Shown here in pieces: positions 10,136 to 21,736 of a stretch of DNA of 64,000 nucleotides. The stretch is taken from positions 1,302,001-1,366,000 of the forward strand of contig MQVO02000001.1 of NCBI GenBank assembly GCA_001986395.2, in the 5' to 3' direction. This DNA comes from Irpex lacteus (taxonomy: Eukaryota > Basidiomycota > Agaricomycetes > Polyporales > Irpicaceae). Both the position numbers and the translations under genes were made by a program. Numbering within the stretch: the first letter of the stretch is position 1; each line of letters opens with the position of its first letter. The notes under the pieces were generated by a model. That model did no database searches and was not told the origin of the DNA. It worked only from the letters and a program-made list of their open reading frames with translations.

Positions 10136-11817
10136 TTACTCCTGTGCAACCTCCCACTCCCCTTCCTTTACTGGAATCGCACATGCCAAGCCTGCCCAAA
10201 TAGCATCAATCAACCCGGCACCGTTAGCCAGGCCAAACACAAGGGTCGAAGCATAGAAGAAGTTGGCATTGCCAGTGCCCGTTGCTAGCCACAGATGGTT
10301 GAACAGAGGTAGAAGCAGCGAGGAGTGCAGGTGGATGAGCGTTGTAACGGTCGGATGTCGCAAATCTACAGGTAGGTGTTTGTGTGGGTGGGTCACGAAA
10401 GGACAAGGACAAGGGAAGACTTACAGGAGTAGGTCTCCGGGAAGAGTGCCCAAAGACTCAGAAATAGGCCTGGGTCTGAAAGTGCAGGGTATGGCTTGAA
10501 CGTTGCTGATACTCCAGCTAATACGAATGTCGCATAGAGGAGGTCGTGTCTAAGAGTAACAGTCAGTTTTCCGGTCTATCATAACGTGTCAGACAACTTA
10601 CTGGAACTTGATGGTGATAGGTAATACATAAATGAGTACATGAAGCTTCAAACGAATAGAACGATGTATCAGCCTAAGAGTACGATATTACAAAGCATCT
10701 GTACAACGTACGGAGAACACCATTAGGAAGAATGGTCGGAAATGGTCGAACATCTCGGTGAAGAAATACCACCAAAGCCCAGGGTTCGGCGTAAGGTCCG
10801 GGAGTAAAAAGCTTCATGACACAATGCTATTCTTAAGTGTTGAAAACAAATAAATGAGTGAATGTGTACGCACAATGAGCCCCAGGTCTTCTCCATCCAG
10901 GCCCAACTCCCTCCACATACTAATGTAGACGCTGCCGTGAGAACCGCCGTATAAGCAGCATATTCGCCTGCGAGCGGAAGCACCGCTTTTCGAAGTCCTT
11001 TGAGATCCAGCGCAATGGGATGAGGAGATACGAGGTTGGATACGGGGGAGGTTATTAGTAGTAGGAGAACTGGGAGCACGTAGATTATGGAGGAAAATGA
11101 TAAGTGTGTCAAGATTGCAAGCAGCAGAATGCTTGCTGAGCTGCGACCTTCACGCGAGATATTAGCCCAATGCTAGGAGACAAAACGACAGACTTACGTT
11201 CACAGGCGAACGCGACGGCTGCTAGTAGAGCGGCGTTCTCTAGAGTAGAAGTCGAGAGCGCAAGGGAAGGGAGGAGGAGGTATGGATTGAGTAGATAGCT
11301 GTGATCCCTGTATCAGCATTCCGCGTGCGAAAGGATGAAGCATGGAACGCACAGAGCAGCTATGAGCACGTCTCTCGAACTCTTCTGTACGCGTTGCCGC
11401 GTCCGCCATATCTTCACAAGACTCCATGCAGCTACCGCATCGCTTGCCGTCCAAAGCAATTTTGATATCACGTCTTGCAGAGGGAGTAGTGTCGTGAAAG
11501 CGGACAGTAATAACGGTGACTAAAGCGTGGTAGCATCGTGAGTTCGGCTACATAGGAATAGACAGATAAACGTACATGCCGAAACAGCCCTCCAGAGTAA
11601 GGATCTATCCCATGACTGAATAGATATACGCCTTCTTTTACTACTCAGTGGATTAGCTCCAGACATTGGACTACGCGACTGAGCTGAACATACGTCTCTC
11701 ATACGACGTCAGTGGTGAGGACAACTGCTGACTGTGCTTCAGTGCATCCGGGAGTGGGGCAAACGCGAGTACAACTCTTGCTGCGACGAGAGCGGGAAAT
11801 GTGTAGTCAAAGTCCAT
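10136..11817 (-). CDS. GPI transamidase subunit PIG-U (Gab1/Cdc91 family)
   Basis: Nine exons give about 410 residues, close to the family's usual 390-435. PIG-U is a multi-pass ER membrane subunit of the complex that cleaves the GPI-attachment signal and transfers the preformed GPI anchor to proteins. The N-terminus ([19 protein letters not shown]) is the first membrane segment. Family signatures are the early lumenal HGIDPYSGG block, LLNPYLLLP, and the strongly conserved [20 protein letters not shown] segment, followed by FFLMVFS and VLIYVLPI. Exons join in consistent phase from the ATG at 11817 to the TAA at 10136. The gene is divergent from the HAD gene at 11977, with only 159 bp between the two ATGs, so they may share a bidirectional promoter. 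Confidence 0.93.
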
Positions 11818-11976
11818 GTAGAAACCCTGCTGGTCTCAGCAGACAGAGGGAGGTGGTAGAGGTCGAGCAGCAAGTACAGATGTTGGCGCTACACCGTCTG
11901 GAAACTCTTACTCTCGGCCATCACATCTTTGTCATGTTCCCACATCTACCTCTAGTTCCCCGACTGTACGCGCACG

Positions 11977-12917
11977 ATGACCGACTTTCAGGACTGTAAA
12001 GCAGTTGTATTTGACCTTATGGGAACGTGTACCGACTGGCACTCTGCTCTGCTTCCCTCAATAACGGCTCTCCCCCCTCTCGTCCCGCCTCTGAACCTTA
12101 CACCGTCCGACCTGCTTCTACAATGGCGACTAGGCTTCTTTGAGGAAATTCACTCGCGTTTCGAAAGAGGACAGCCTGCTGAAGATATCGACGTGACACA
12201 TCGTCGTGTTCTGGATCGAATTGTAGGTGAACGTGAGGGTTGGAGCGATGAGCAACGAGATACGTTGGTCAAGGGGTGGCATAAGCAAGTTGGTGAGTAC
12301 TCAAAATCCGCCGAAAGGGTGGGACATGGCTAATGCTGTGTTCAGCATGGTCCGACTCTATCCCAGGTATAGAACGGCTGCGCCAGAAGTTCGACGTGTA
12401 GATGGTCTCCGTTCGCCCATACCAGCATACACTGAGACATCGATCCAGCATCGTTTTGGCCAACGGCACTACAAGACTACAGCTGAACATCATCCGCTCA
12501 TCTGGGCTTCCCTTCCACTCTCTGTTCTCTTCTCAGTTGTTGGGATTGACGAAGGCAGGCTCGTTCTCTCGGACACTCTTAGCATCGCTCATTGCCACTA
12601 TAGCCTGATCCCCGGATATATCATCGAGCGATATCGTTGTTGGACTTGGAACCAAGCCAGTGTGTCATGGTCGCTGCGCATGCGTACGATGTACGCGCTG
12701 CCAAAGCAGTGTACGTTTGCCTGGCTCGTAGGTGTCATAAATGATCTTAAATATCCTTTCTAGTGGAATGAAGACGATATACGTTCATCGCTGGACGGAA
12801 GACCCGGACTTGGATATGTCGCTTCTACGCGAAGAGTTCGACGCGTTCGTCAATGGTAGAAACACCACTAGCACTTCTGGGGGGTTGGTAGACGTTGCAG
12901 GTCTTCTAGGTGCATAG
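11977..12917 (+). CDS. HAD-superfamily hydrolase, type II haloacid dehalogenase-like
   Basis: Five exons encode about 245 residues. The nucleophile motif is VVFDLMGTCTDW near the N-terminus (Asp as nucleophile, cap insertion straight after). Motif II is VVLANGTT-like (IVLANGTTRL), the catalytic Lys is in LTKPDP, and the acidic motif is MVAAHAYDVRAAKAVG, all arranged as in type II 2-haloacid dehalogenases. Fungal members are rarely assigned a natural substrate, and dehalogenation is not implied. Exon 1 ends at 12292. Intron 3 starts GC rather than GT (LGLTK, then AAG|GCAGGC) and ends TATAG before CCTGATCCC. Both sides are in phase 0 and recover the conserved LTK-PDP motif, so a GC-AG intron is the best reading. 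The gene is cytosolic, with no targeting signal visible. Confidence 0.88.
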
Positions 12918-13101
12918 TGTCCTGGCACTGCCTGTCCATGTTCATAGCCCATGCGTTACGGAGCTGATACCGCAATAAGCACGCCGCGATAATGACGTAT
13001 GAGCTAAGTGCGAGAGTATCTTGAGAGAGAAAAGGAAGGTATGCGACAGCAAGATACAATAAGAGAAGTACAAACGATAACAAGAAGTGAAGCGGACGTG
13101 A

Positions 13102-14427
13102 TCAATCAATCCGCCACCGTTCAACGGCCTGCTTCACAAGACTCCGCATATCCTCCTTCGCCTTCTTCTTCGCACTATTCGTGATCCCCTCCAACGCATC
13201 AATCTCGCCAGGCGACGTCCGAAACGGATCAAACTCGAGGAGATGGCCATCAGCCGTCGGGACTGACACCAACGCCGCAACGGGTTTGTCTCCCGCTTCC
13301 TCCTTCACACCGCGCGGCGCAATGAAGCCAGTGGACTTGGAGGTTGTGTGTGCGAGAGAGGGGTTTGAGAGAGCCCGTGTATGTGGAGGTCCTGGATGTA
13401 ATGTCGTCGACTTTGAGCGTACGATAATGCTGTTTGTGCGTTTGTGGGCATGTAGACCTCCCTTCCCTCGCATGCTCTCCGGCTCGTCGTTATCGATATC
13501 TTCACGGTGCTTGTCGAGCCATGTTGACAAGTCCAAGTTAAGTGGGTTGGCGAGCGGCGATCCGTTCACGCTGAGCATGTTCTCATCTTTCCTGGGCCAT
13601 CGAGGGTATGTGGACGATGAGGAGCCTGCGATGGTCGGATTGAAATGTGATGTGGATGGGGCGTTGGGGCGTGGCTTCGAGGGTGATGTTGGGAAGGGGA
13701 TTTTGGATTTTGTGGGTGAGGCGGGTCTTGAGGAGGGGAAGGCGGGAGGAAGGGGGCGGGTTCCTGCGATCTTGTGAGGACTTGGAGTCGCGGCGGTGGG
13801 TATTCTGTGTCCAGTTCGTAGCTATAATATATACAGTCATGGTGGTTAGCGAAACGAAGCTACGGCACGCAAGTATGACGTACATGCGCTGGCGTCTTTA
13901 GACTGGGAAGTCGACCACGGATAGGATTGCCAACTGTACTAGACGGCTTCTTGGGTGTAGCAGCAGTCATCCGAGCTATACATAATGTTAGTGTGTACGA
14001 TCATGTCGCATTGACAACATACCGGTCTTCAAAGGCTTGGTACTCTCCTCAGCTGCCTTCTGTTCAGTTTCCTGCTCCTGCGACTCTATCCACTTCCTCT
14101 TCCTAGTAGTCTTATCAATCGGTTCTATCTGACCATAGCTCTGAGCTTGTAGTCCTTGAAGAGCCTTCGTTATATCTCCGTTATACTTTGCAAAGTCCCG
14201 CATAGTCATGTTACGCAGCGACTTCGGAATATGTGAGATCAAGCCTTCCTGGCGCAGTCGGAAATTCGTGAGGTGGTCCAGCAGCCATGTCTCGAACCGT
14301 TGTATACGGTGGTCAGCTGTTGTATGATGGTGAGTTGGAGGATAAAAATGGCCATCAAAACATACATACTTTCGAGATCGAGATTGTTCAGCAGCTGGAG
14401 CTTCTGTTCGGCGGTGTATTTGCCCAT
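13102..14427 (-). CDS. Borealin-like chromosomal passenger complex subunit
   Basis: Four exons give roughly 390 residues. The first about 75 residues match the Nbl1/Borealin N-terminal helix: LQLLNNLDLE, then RFETWLLDHLTNFR and SHIPKSLRNMTMRDF, the region that forms a three-helix bundle with Survivin and INCENP. After the next Lys/Arg-rich segment (TTRKRKW) comes a long Ser/Pro/Thr-rich linker, likely disordered and phosphorylated. A C-terminal block (RTSPGEIDALEGITNSAKK) precedes an amphipathic end (LVKQAVERW). The complex controls Aurora B, chromosome bi-orientation and cytokinesis. The gene lies tail to tail with the HAD gene, with 184 bp between stops. Confidence 0.87.
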
Positions 14428-14750
14428 GATTGGGCGGTTAAGACCTATATTCCGTATTTATCAGGAGGTATAAAGGGTCATATTGAAAGTCATACAGTTA
14501 GTTCGTGAAGAGAGATTGTTGGGCGAACGTGAAGACAAAGCAAAAACAGCCACAACAAGACCCCACACCAAGTCCACGCCAATTCAACGCGCTCATCACG
14601 TGGCCGACGCGTTCGGCACGTTTGAGCGCTGTTGGCCACTCAACTATGATTGGTGTTCACTCAAGCCTTGTATGCCACTACTTATGTGTGATGCATTCAA
14701 ATTTCCTTTGTGTGTCAAGGAATACTACTAAAGTCACAAAGCGGTAAACC

Positions 14751-17700
14751 TCAGTCCTCCATGATCAGAACCTTCGCGACCCTGGACACCACCTCATGTC
14801 TGTCTCTGACCTTGACGGTCATGCGGTTTATGGCCAACCTGGATACCATTCAGCGCTGATAGGAGAATAGTAGGTAATTCACGAATACGTACCTCTGAGC
14901 TTGTAGCTTTAGGTCTATAAGCTTCGCAAGCGGAAGTGCACCTATAGCCGAGCCTTCGCCCAACGAAAGGGAGAAGCTGCCCGTGGTTACATAGCCAATG
15001 ATGCTCTCATGAGGTGGTATAGAAACCGGTGGCTAGAGTTTATCAGCATTGGCATGGATAAGCAGAAACTTAGTTGATCAAGACTGAACAAGCGTACCTC
15101 TGATTCTGCATCAATATCCACAGGCTCCTCTTCATGCTGGGACTTGGCTTGATCTTGCGCGAGAATTTCTTCGTCCGTCATTCCATAAATGATAGCCATA
15201 TCCGACGGGCACCCCCTTCCCAGTAAACGCAAAGCTACACGGACCAGCGCACCACCGTACACGTCTTCTGGTGACACAGCCGGAGAGGTATACGCGTCTG
15301 AAGTCTGGCCAAGCAGTGGAGGAAGGCTCCGTTTAGCTCTCCCCTCGTCGATGAGACGAAGAAGAGCCTCAGCCCGAACGCTGTCGACATCCTCTAGATT
15401 TGCAACGGAATTGATGAGATTCGCTACAGCAGGGCCACGAAGAAGCCAAGGAGAACGAGAGGACGTTTCAACTTCGGCTTGCGATTCGACTTCCATCTCG
15501 TCCTCCGATCGATCGGCAGCCAATAGCTCGTCCTCGTCATCCTCGTCGCCGTGTTCCATCTTCTTTGGTTCTCTGAACACCTGAGGCTCCTTCAATCCCA
15601 GCACGACGTCCCAATCCGGCTTCCACGGACTACGAACACCGAGCTTCTCCCAAGATGGCCTCTTCGCCCTGGGCTTCTTCTCCCAACGGTCCTCTTCCTC
15701 ATCGGCTCGTTCATCGGCAAAGGTATCGTATGTAGGCGTCGACGGGTAGTCTCTAGGAAAGAATGGTAGCGAAGACTCGAATGCTTGTGTTTGCCGCTCC
15801 CTTTGACCGCCCACACGAGTGCCTGTATGGATTAGAGAGGGAAAGAAGGCCATGGACCAACCCGCCGGTATAACGAGTGTCCAGCCATGCAATGAAGGGG
15901 AGTTAGAGAGGGGGTGACCGGGGATTTGGGAAGAGGCATTCTCAACGGAGCGTTGAATTAGAAGAACTGGGATACGGTCATCGTCCCTTTGCGACTGGAG
16001 GTTGGTACCGGGAACAAGGTTCTAACATGTTCGCCGTCAGCACAGCAGTACGACAAAGTTGCTATTGCTAACGGTACCTTCGAACGACGCTCATCAATGT
16101 CCTTCTTCTTATACTTTGGCTTCAGGAGCGGCCGCCGAATGTCTTCTTCCCAGAGTTCGCTAGCAGCTAAGGAAGAGGTGGGGTAGAAGCTTGTTCCTAC
16201 TGCAGACGAGACCTGGCCAACGGAAACTGTCGCATTCTTCGGCGGGTAGCTATCATTGCACGATTAGTAGCATATCGTGCGAACTAAAGGAGTCTAAGTA
16301 CCTCAGTCGAGGATCATGCACTTTAAACCCGATTATGGTATTTCTTGGGATCGAAGCAGAGGATTGCAGGTCCGAAAGGGCCGTCCAGCACTAAAACATT
16401 TGGTTTTAACATTACCACACGTAAGACAGCGAGTCCTATCACCTTCTTGAAGTCATCCCTTCCATCCTCAAAAACGGGTTTCAATGCGCCTCGGATAACT
16501 TGGCTAGCTTTCGGACCCATAATCTCAAACACGTTCAGGTGCTGCCTCAAGTCTGCGATTTCGACATTGACGATATTCTTTGACGGCGAAGCGGCCTTCT
16601 TGAGGGTTTCCAGAGTCAAAGAGATACAAAGACGTAACTCAGCGAAGACTTCGTCGAATACCGAAGGATGAACCCAGATCCAGAGAGTGCGCAAGTCCCC
16701 TGGTGGTTGGACATCGGCCGATTCTTTCTGCTTTCCCTTCCCTGAGGCACCCTTTTGCTTCTTTTTCTTCGGGCTTTGCTCTATTAACTCTGTTAATATC
16801 GCATCATCCTGTGCGCCATGTTGAACATTTGCAGCATTTGGTACGTTCGTAGCAGGTCTCCAGATAATTTTTGCGGGGGAAATGAGGCCTAGAGGGTATG
16901 TATCGTGCTTATACAGATGAGTGTCGCACGCTCGTGCCCCTGTGGTGAATCTACGAAGAATAGAAGTCAGCTATAAGTAAAGAATACTAGACGGCGTGCT
17001 GCACCTTTTGGCAGCAGGACTGGGCGCGTGGCAGTCGGAGCACCTATCAAGAATAGATCGAAGCACATTCTCCGGTCCTTTCAGTTCAATGGTTCCCGTG
17101 TAGGATGCGTCATGTATGATCGAGCCATGCACAGATGCACGATGAGAAGGGCGGAAAGACTTTTCAGTAGGAGTGACGGCCTAAATAGGGCGATCAGAAT
17201 TTGTCTCAGCAGCAGTCCGTAGTAAACTAGTGTACCAGTCTATATCCCCACATGTTTTCCATGTGCATTCTTTTAGCGTGCCATAAGTGAGTTTCTAGCC
17301 AGACCTTATCGCCTGTGACAAGTAGTCAATACTTAGTATCATTATGTGCAATAAATCACCGACGTTGGCGCTTTAGGAGCTCCTGCGCTCTTGGAATTCG
17401 TTTCGTCTTTCCCCGTTGAGGAATATGCTTCTTTGGCTTTACTTTCGGCGTATCCATCTGCGATCCATGTTTGACAATGATCAGTAGAGCAATGTCATAA
17501 ATTCGTACCTCCGCTCTGGCCTTGTCTCTGAGCCTCAGGGGCACCCTGCGGACATCATGACTAGCCGCACGCCGGCGCAGATGGCGAGGCAGTTGTTGCC
17601 ACGCACGGTGCGTAGTATCAGCCCTGTCTCATCGTTAGCTAGAGGTCATAGTCATTATAGCATATCGCCAAACCTAGCATTCTCCATAGCGGTGTGCATC

Positions 17701-18024
17701 GCATTAATCTCAAACGCTCTTGCCTGAAACACGTCATTAAATCCCTTTCGGTTCATTAACTAGACCTACGTACCTCAGCAAACCTTTCAACATCTAGAGT
17801 GTCAGGAAGAGGTCTTGAAGCTAGAACAACATGTCAGATGCGTAATTGCTCAAGCTAAATGATCGCATACTGTCGAACTGCACCGTCCTAGACGGACCTG
17901 CGACTGCGCTTGCGCCACCGGAGGCGGAGGGCTGAACAGCAATCGTCCGTGCTAGAGCAGTTTTCTGCTTCTTCTTCTCACGTCCAGTCATGTCATTTGG
18001 ACTTTCTTTACGCTTTCCAGACAT
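14751..18024 (-). CDS. POP1: RNase P/MRP protein subunit POP1
   Basis: A multi-exon gene (about 13 short introns, roughly 850 residues) for the largest protein of RNase P and RNase MRP, which process pre-tRNA and pre-rRNA in the nucleus and nucleolus. The POP1 N-terminal domain is plain: [41 protein letters not shown], then [22 protein letters not shown] and [13 protein letters not shown]. The POPLD domain is also intact: [30 protein letters not shown] and [10 protein letters not shown]. The C-terminus carries the [16 protein letters not shown] block. The start [11 protein letters not shown] is followed by a basic stretch (REKKKQK), a likely nuclear signal. The intron after RAQELLKRQ is read with a weak donor, C|GTCGGT, because this alone restores RDKVWLETH. 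Confidence 0.94.
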
Positions 18025-18206
18025 ATTGCAAGTCTTTTCTGTAGATGATGTTGAGGTCCAGAGTCGTGAGAGTGTGGTGAAATAGAGTTTAGAATAAGTT
18101 CAGTTATTGCCTATTCCGGACAGCGCGTCCGTGGCCTAGCCGGCGCTAGACGCGGCATAAGTCGTTCTCAACACGCACTCTCACTGGCACTTTGAATTCC
18201 TCTATA

Positions 18207-18936
18207 ATGTTGGCTGTAGCAAGGTCCTCTACTTCTGTTGTCGGTAGACGATTACTCTCGAGCAGCCGTGTTTTGCGAGAGGAGGCAACACCGAACCTTG
18301 GAAGTATCCCTCCACCCAAGAAACCAGCGGGCGCGTTCCGGGGAGGGTAAGACCGCTTTCCTCCGTTGGAGATGCTTGCAGTGTGTTAAACGTTATTGGC
18401 TTACTGGTATCATCGAATAGTATTACTGGCTTCCTGTTCGGGTTCTCGTTGGCATCTTCATATGCAGCCTACCACCTGTTGGACGAGTACCAGAAGGCAT
18501 CCGCCTCGTTGCAGGCCAGTGTGGAGGAGTTGCAGCAGAGTACCCAGAAGGTGTGTTACGACTCAATATTACTGGCCTCATAAGTTGACATGTCAATGTA
18601 GGTTTCAGCTCATATACGCAGGATAGAAGCCGTAGAGAAGGACTTGAAAGCTCTTCGGGATACTTCGGCCAGTAAAGAAGAGATTTCACGTATTCGTGCA
18701 GAGGTCAAGAAGCTGTATGATGGTCTGCATGTCGGTGAGTAGACTTGAACGCTGTCACTATCGGGGTTATTGACCGGGCCCATCTGCCTCAGAATTCTTG
18801 GACTTGCGATCTCATGTTTGGGGAATCCGTAAGTCATTATGACCGTCCCACTTCCACAAAAGTTACTCATGTGATTGCAGAGCAGGACGTTCACTCGCTC
18901 TCGAAGAAGGAAGCGACATCTGTTCGAATCGAGTAG
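18207..18936 (+). CDS. Small mitochondrial-type membrane protein with coiled coil
   Basis: Five exons (18207-18346, 18421-18550, 18602-18734, 18793-18828, 18881-18936) give 164 residues with perfect phase. The first about 45 residues are rich in Arg and Ser with no acidic residue before position 27 (MLAVARSSTSVVGRRLLSSS), as in a mitochondrial presequence. A membrane segment follows (GITGFLFGFSLASSYAAYHL). The rest is an amphipathic coiled coil of heptads (SVEELQQSTQKVSAHIRRIE, and LKALRDTSASKEEISRIRAE), ending VHSLSKKEATSVRIE. I know this architecture as a conserved hypothetical protein in agaricomycetes, but no function is established. It is divergent from POP1, with ATGs 182 bp apart. Confidence 0.85.
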
Positions 18937-20092
18937 AGCGATATACCCTAGAGTTCATGGTCCCAGTATGCCCTCGAAATCGGATATTACTTGTATTGAA
19001 ATTGCTGATATTTATCATCCATCCCCGAGTTCCTCTGAATTCACTCGTGTCTGAATGCAACATGCGTTCATCATTACTCGAAACTCCGTCATCTTTCAGC
19101 CACCGAGCAGACACCAGCTGCTCCTTTCTCGGATTCATATCCATCTCCTTGAAAGCATTGTCCATGTCAGACATCTGATGTTCGGGGGTTCATCGTTCCG
19201 ATCGGCGTTCCTACCAGGGACACACCCCAAACAAGGTGAAGTTATACCATCTAGACGTGTCGACATCTTCTGTACACTTGACTGACTTTGGTTCTCATAT
19301 GCCATGACTTTGCAGACGCTAATTAGGTTGCATTAAGCCAGCGTTCAGCTTCATTTGACCATGTAGTTGACCTCTTTGACGTGCGTAATTCGTTTCATGC
19401 AGCCGCTCACACCAGTTAAGAACAAGTGTGCAGTTTAGTGATTCAATGCTAAGTCTTCAGCCTAGGTGAGCCAGCTTGAGATTACTGTTTGCATGCGGAC
19501 GCGTTGATCACGTACAAGTGCAGTGTAATCAGTTTTTGACGAACAGTTTTTGGAATTGGTGATAGGCCTCAGCGTGTGTTACAAAGAGTCCTGGCAGTGG
19601 TAACAACTGGCCCAACGGCTCAGTTCATAAAGGCAAGAAGCTTTGCAACTGGTAACTACAAGTGTGTTCAGATGGGTGACAGAACGCGTCTCGTCGTGTT
19701 GAGCAGGTTGCTCCTCCTCGAGGCTTGGAAGGAGAGTATCATCAAGCGTCTGACCACTTTGACAGTTAGTTGTTGCCAACTTGCCCCGACATGTGCTCAG
19801 CGCGTTAAGAAGTGCATTGCGAAGACACGGGTCTGGGATTCTGCTGAAACGCTTTATCTCACCACAGTCTGCCGCGACCAACAGCAAAACAATACATCAC
19901 AAACCTTCAAGTCTGACCTGTGTTCCGGAGGGCCTTCGGATGAGGTACATAAAGGCTCAGTGAGGTCTCGTAGTTCTGCATACTCTGGCAGTATCATCCC
20001 CACGCTCCTTACTCTTCACGAACGATCTTACGTTTTCATTCTACAGCATACTTTCCATCGTCCATATTACTCTACCTCTTTCCCAATTTATC
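18937..20092. other. Intergenic, nothing recognised
   Basis: About 1.15 kb. A 103-codon minus-strand frame at 18863-19174 overlaps the last exon of the preceding gene on the opposite strand and has no homology I know. Plus-strand frames at 19576-20196 overlap the promoter of the next gene. I see no tRNA, repeat or transposon in it. Confidence 0.5.
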
Positions 20093-21239
20093 ATGCGTTC
20101 TTTTACTATCACCACCTCCATCATCTTCCTCGCCGTCACCTCCACTTTCGCGGCACCGTTGAACTCTACTCTGCATTTCTTCGACAAACGGGATAGCGTC
20201 TGCGGTACGGACTTCCGAGCACTCGTTGACAAGGCGTCCTGCATTCCTACAGGAGTGCAGTTTGCGCTGACTCCACCGTCGGCTGTCAATGAAGTCAAGT
20301 TGACTGTAAGTACACTCATGCTTGTATTGCGAGTTTTTGGAGCTCACCTGCTGAGGTTCATTTAGGGCGATGAACTCACCAAGGGACCCAAAGACGCGCA
20401 GTGCGGTTAGTGCTCACATATTCGCCAGGGTTATCTTCGATATGCTGACGGTTCCGGTCTTGTTACAGATCACCTGGTTGAACTCCAGCTTCTCGACTTC
20501 GTGGCTAAACAGTCTGGTCTATGCGATATCATCGCAGCGCTCACCAAAGCGGATCCTACCCAGAAAAAGGCGGACCTATTGGCAAAGGCTTCGAAGGATA
20601 TCAGTGCTCTGAAAAACCTGAACTTCTTGAACCAAGATGTGAACAACAGGGTAAGTACAATCTCACGGCTATCCATATTCCTCGATTAATCTGGTTTTTT
20701 ATCGTAGAAAAAGACGGTCATTCAGAGATCTTTAAAGGGCTCGAAACAAGGGGATGCTGACTTGGATAAGGCTGTTGGAAACTTCTTGAAGCTGGTTGGC
20801 TCAGACGGTACCGCAGTTGCTCAGACACTTGATGCCGACTTGCTCGCAATCAAAGCTACTGCTGAAGCATCCCTAGCCAAGTTGAACCAAGATGCACAGA
20901 AGAAGGCGACCCCGGCGCCGCCGACTAAGCCGACGAAGGGGGGAGTCACCAAGCCTCCGCCGAAGGGGGGAGTGTCTAAGCCGACGAAGGGAAAGCCAAC
21001 CAAGCCGACGAAGGGGAAGGTGACCAAGCCAAGAGCTCCCACCAGGCCCTCTCGCGACCCAGCTGCTGCTGCCAGGACTGACCTTGATAATAAAATCGTA
21101 CGTCGTTGCTATTTCCCATTCAGACGTCGCGACTAATGCCGACCCTCATCATCATGATGCCTTACAGAAGGCCTTCAAAAGCCAGATTACGGTGACTGAG
21201 GAATGGAAGAAAGTCCTCGCTGCCGCTCCTCATACTTGA
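20093..21239 (+). CDS. Secreted helical protein with Lys/Thr/Pro-rich repeat linker
   Basis: Five exons (20093-20305, 20366-20405, 20469-20650, 20708-21097, 21168-21239) give 298 residues. A clear signal peptide (MRSFTITTSIIFLAVTSTFA, cleavage after AAP) leads to a Cys-containing N-terminal part (SVCGTDFRAL, ASCIP). A predicted all-helical region rich in Lys and Ala follows (KADPTQKKADLLAKASKDIS). A repeat linker then occurs near 20920-21035, with units such as PTKPTKG, GGVTKPPPKGG and GKPTKPTKG. The end (FKSQITVTEEWKKVLAA) is helical again. I do not recognise a named family. The layout, helices joined to a positively charged proline-rich stretch, would suit binding to cell wall or other acidic surfaces. 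That role is inference. Confidence 0.8.
20910..21040 (+). repeat. Coding tandem repeat, TKPTKG-type units
   Basis: Imperfect units of about 18-30 bp (forms of CCGACGAAGGG joined by AAG CC) repeat six or seven times inside exon 4 of the secreted protein gene. They encode Pro-Thr-Lys-Gly steps. Such repeats expand and contract easily, so length variation between strains is likely. Confidence 0.75.
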
Positions 21240-21736
21240 TCGGTGTGCTAGATTATCGCAGTAGCCTGATAGTGGACAATTTGAATGGAATGTTGTGCTC
21301 GTTTGTATCGTCAGCTTCAGTGAGAGATATATACCGGTACTGGTGTAGGGTAAGCGCATGAGTATCACTTCAGCGAAACCTGGATATATTCACAGCATCA
21401 TGTTAGCATGTCGGTCGATAGAGGTATCTTTTGGAAGATACTGCGCTGTGTGCGTTTGTGAATGCTCCAGCCTCATTCGTAAACTCATGCCTTCAATCCT
21501 TGTCAATCGATTACGCGTACAGCATAAAAATATGTGCAACACTACATACCTAGGTTACCAACCTTTGAATAACGTTCCATTAGTCACGCTAACTGATTGA
21601 GTTGATTTTGATTCATTACTGAAAAGATCCTTTGAGAACTAACTGCGCATATATGTCCCTCGCAATGTTTGAACGCATAATTTCGAGCTCATACAAGACC
21701 TCGCTCGAACAGCCCTACAAAATCACTGTGCGTCTT
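21240..21736. other. Convergent intergenic spacer
   Basis: About 500 bp between two convergent genes. It should hold both 3' UTRs. No open frame, RNA gene or repeat is evident. Confidence 0.5.
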
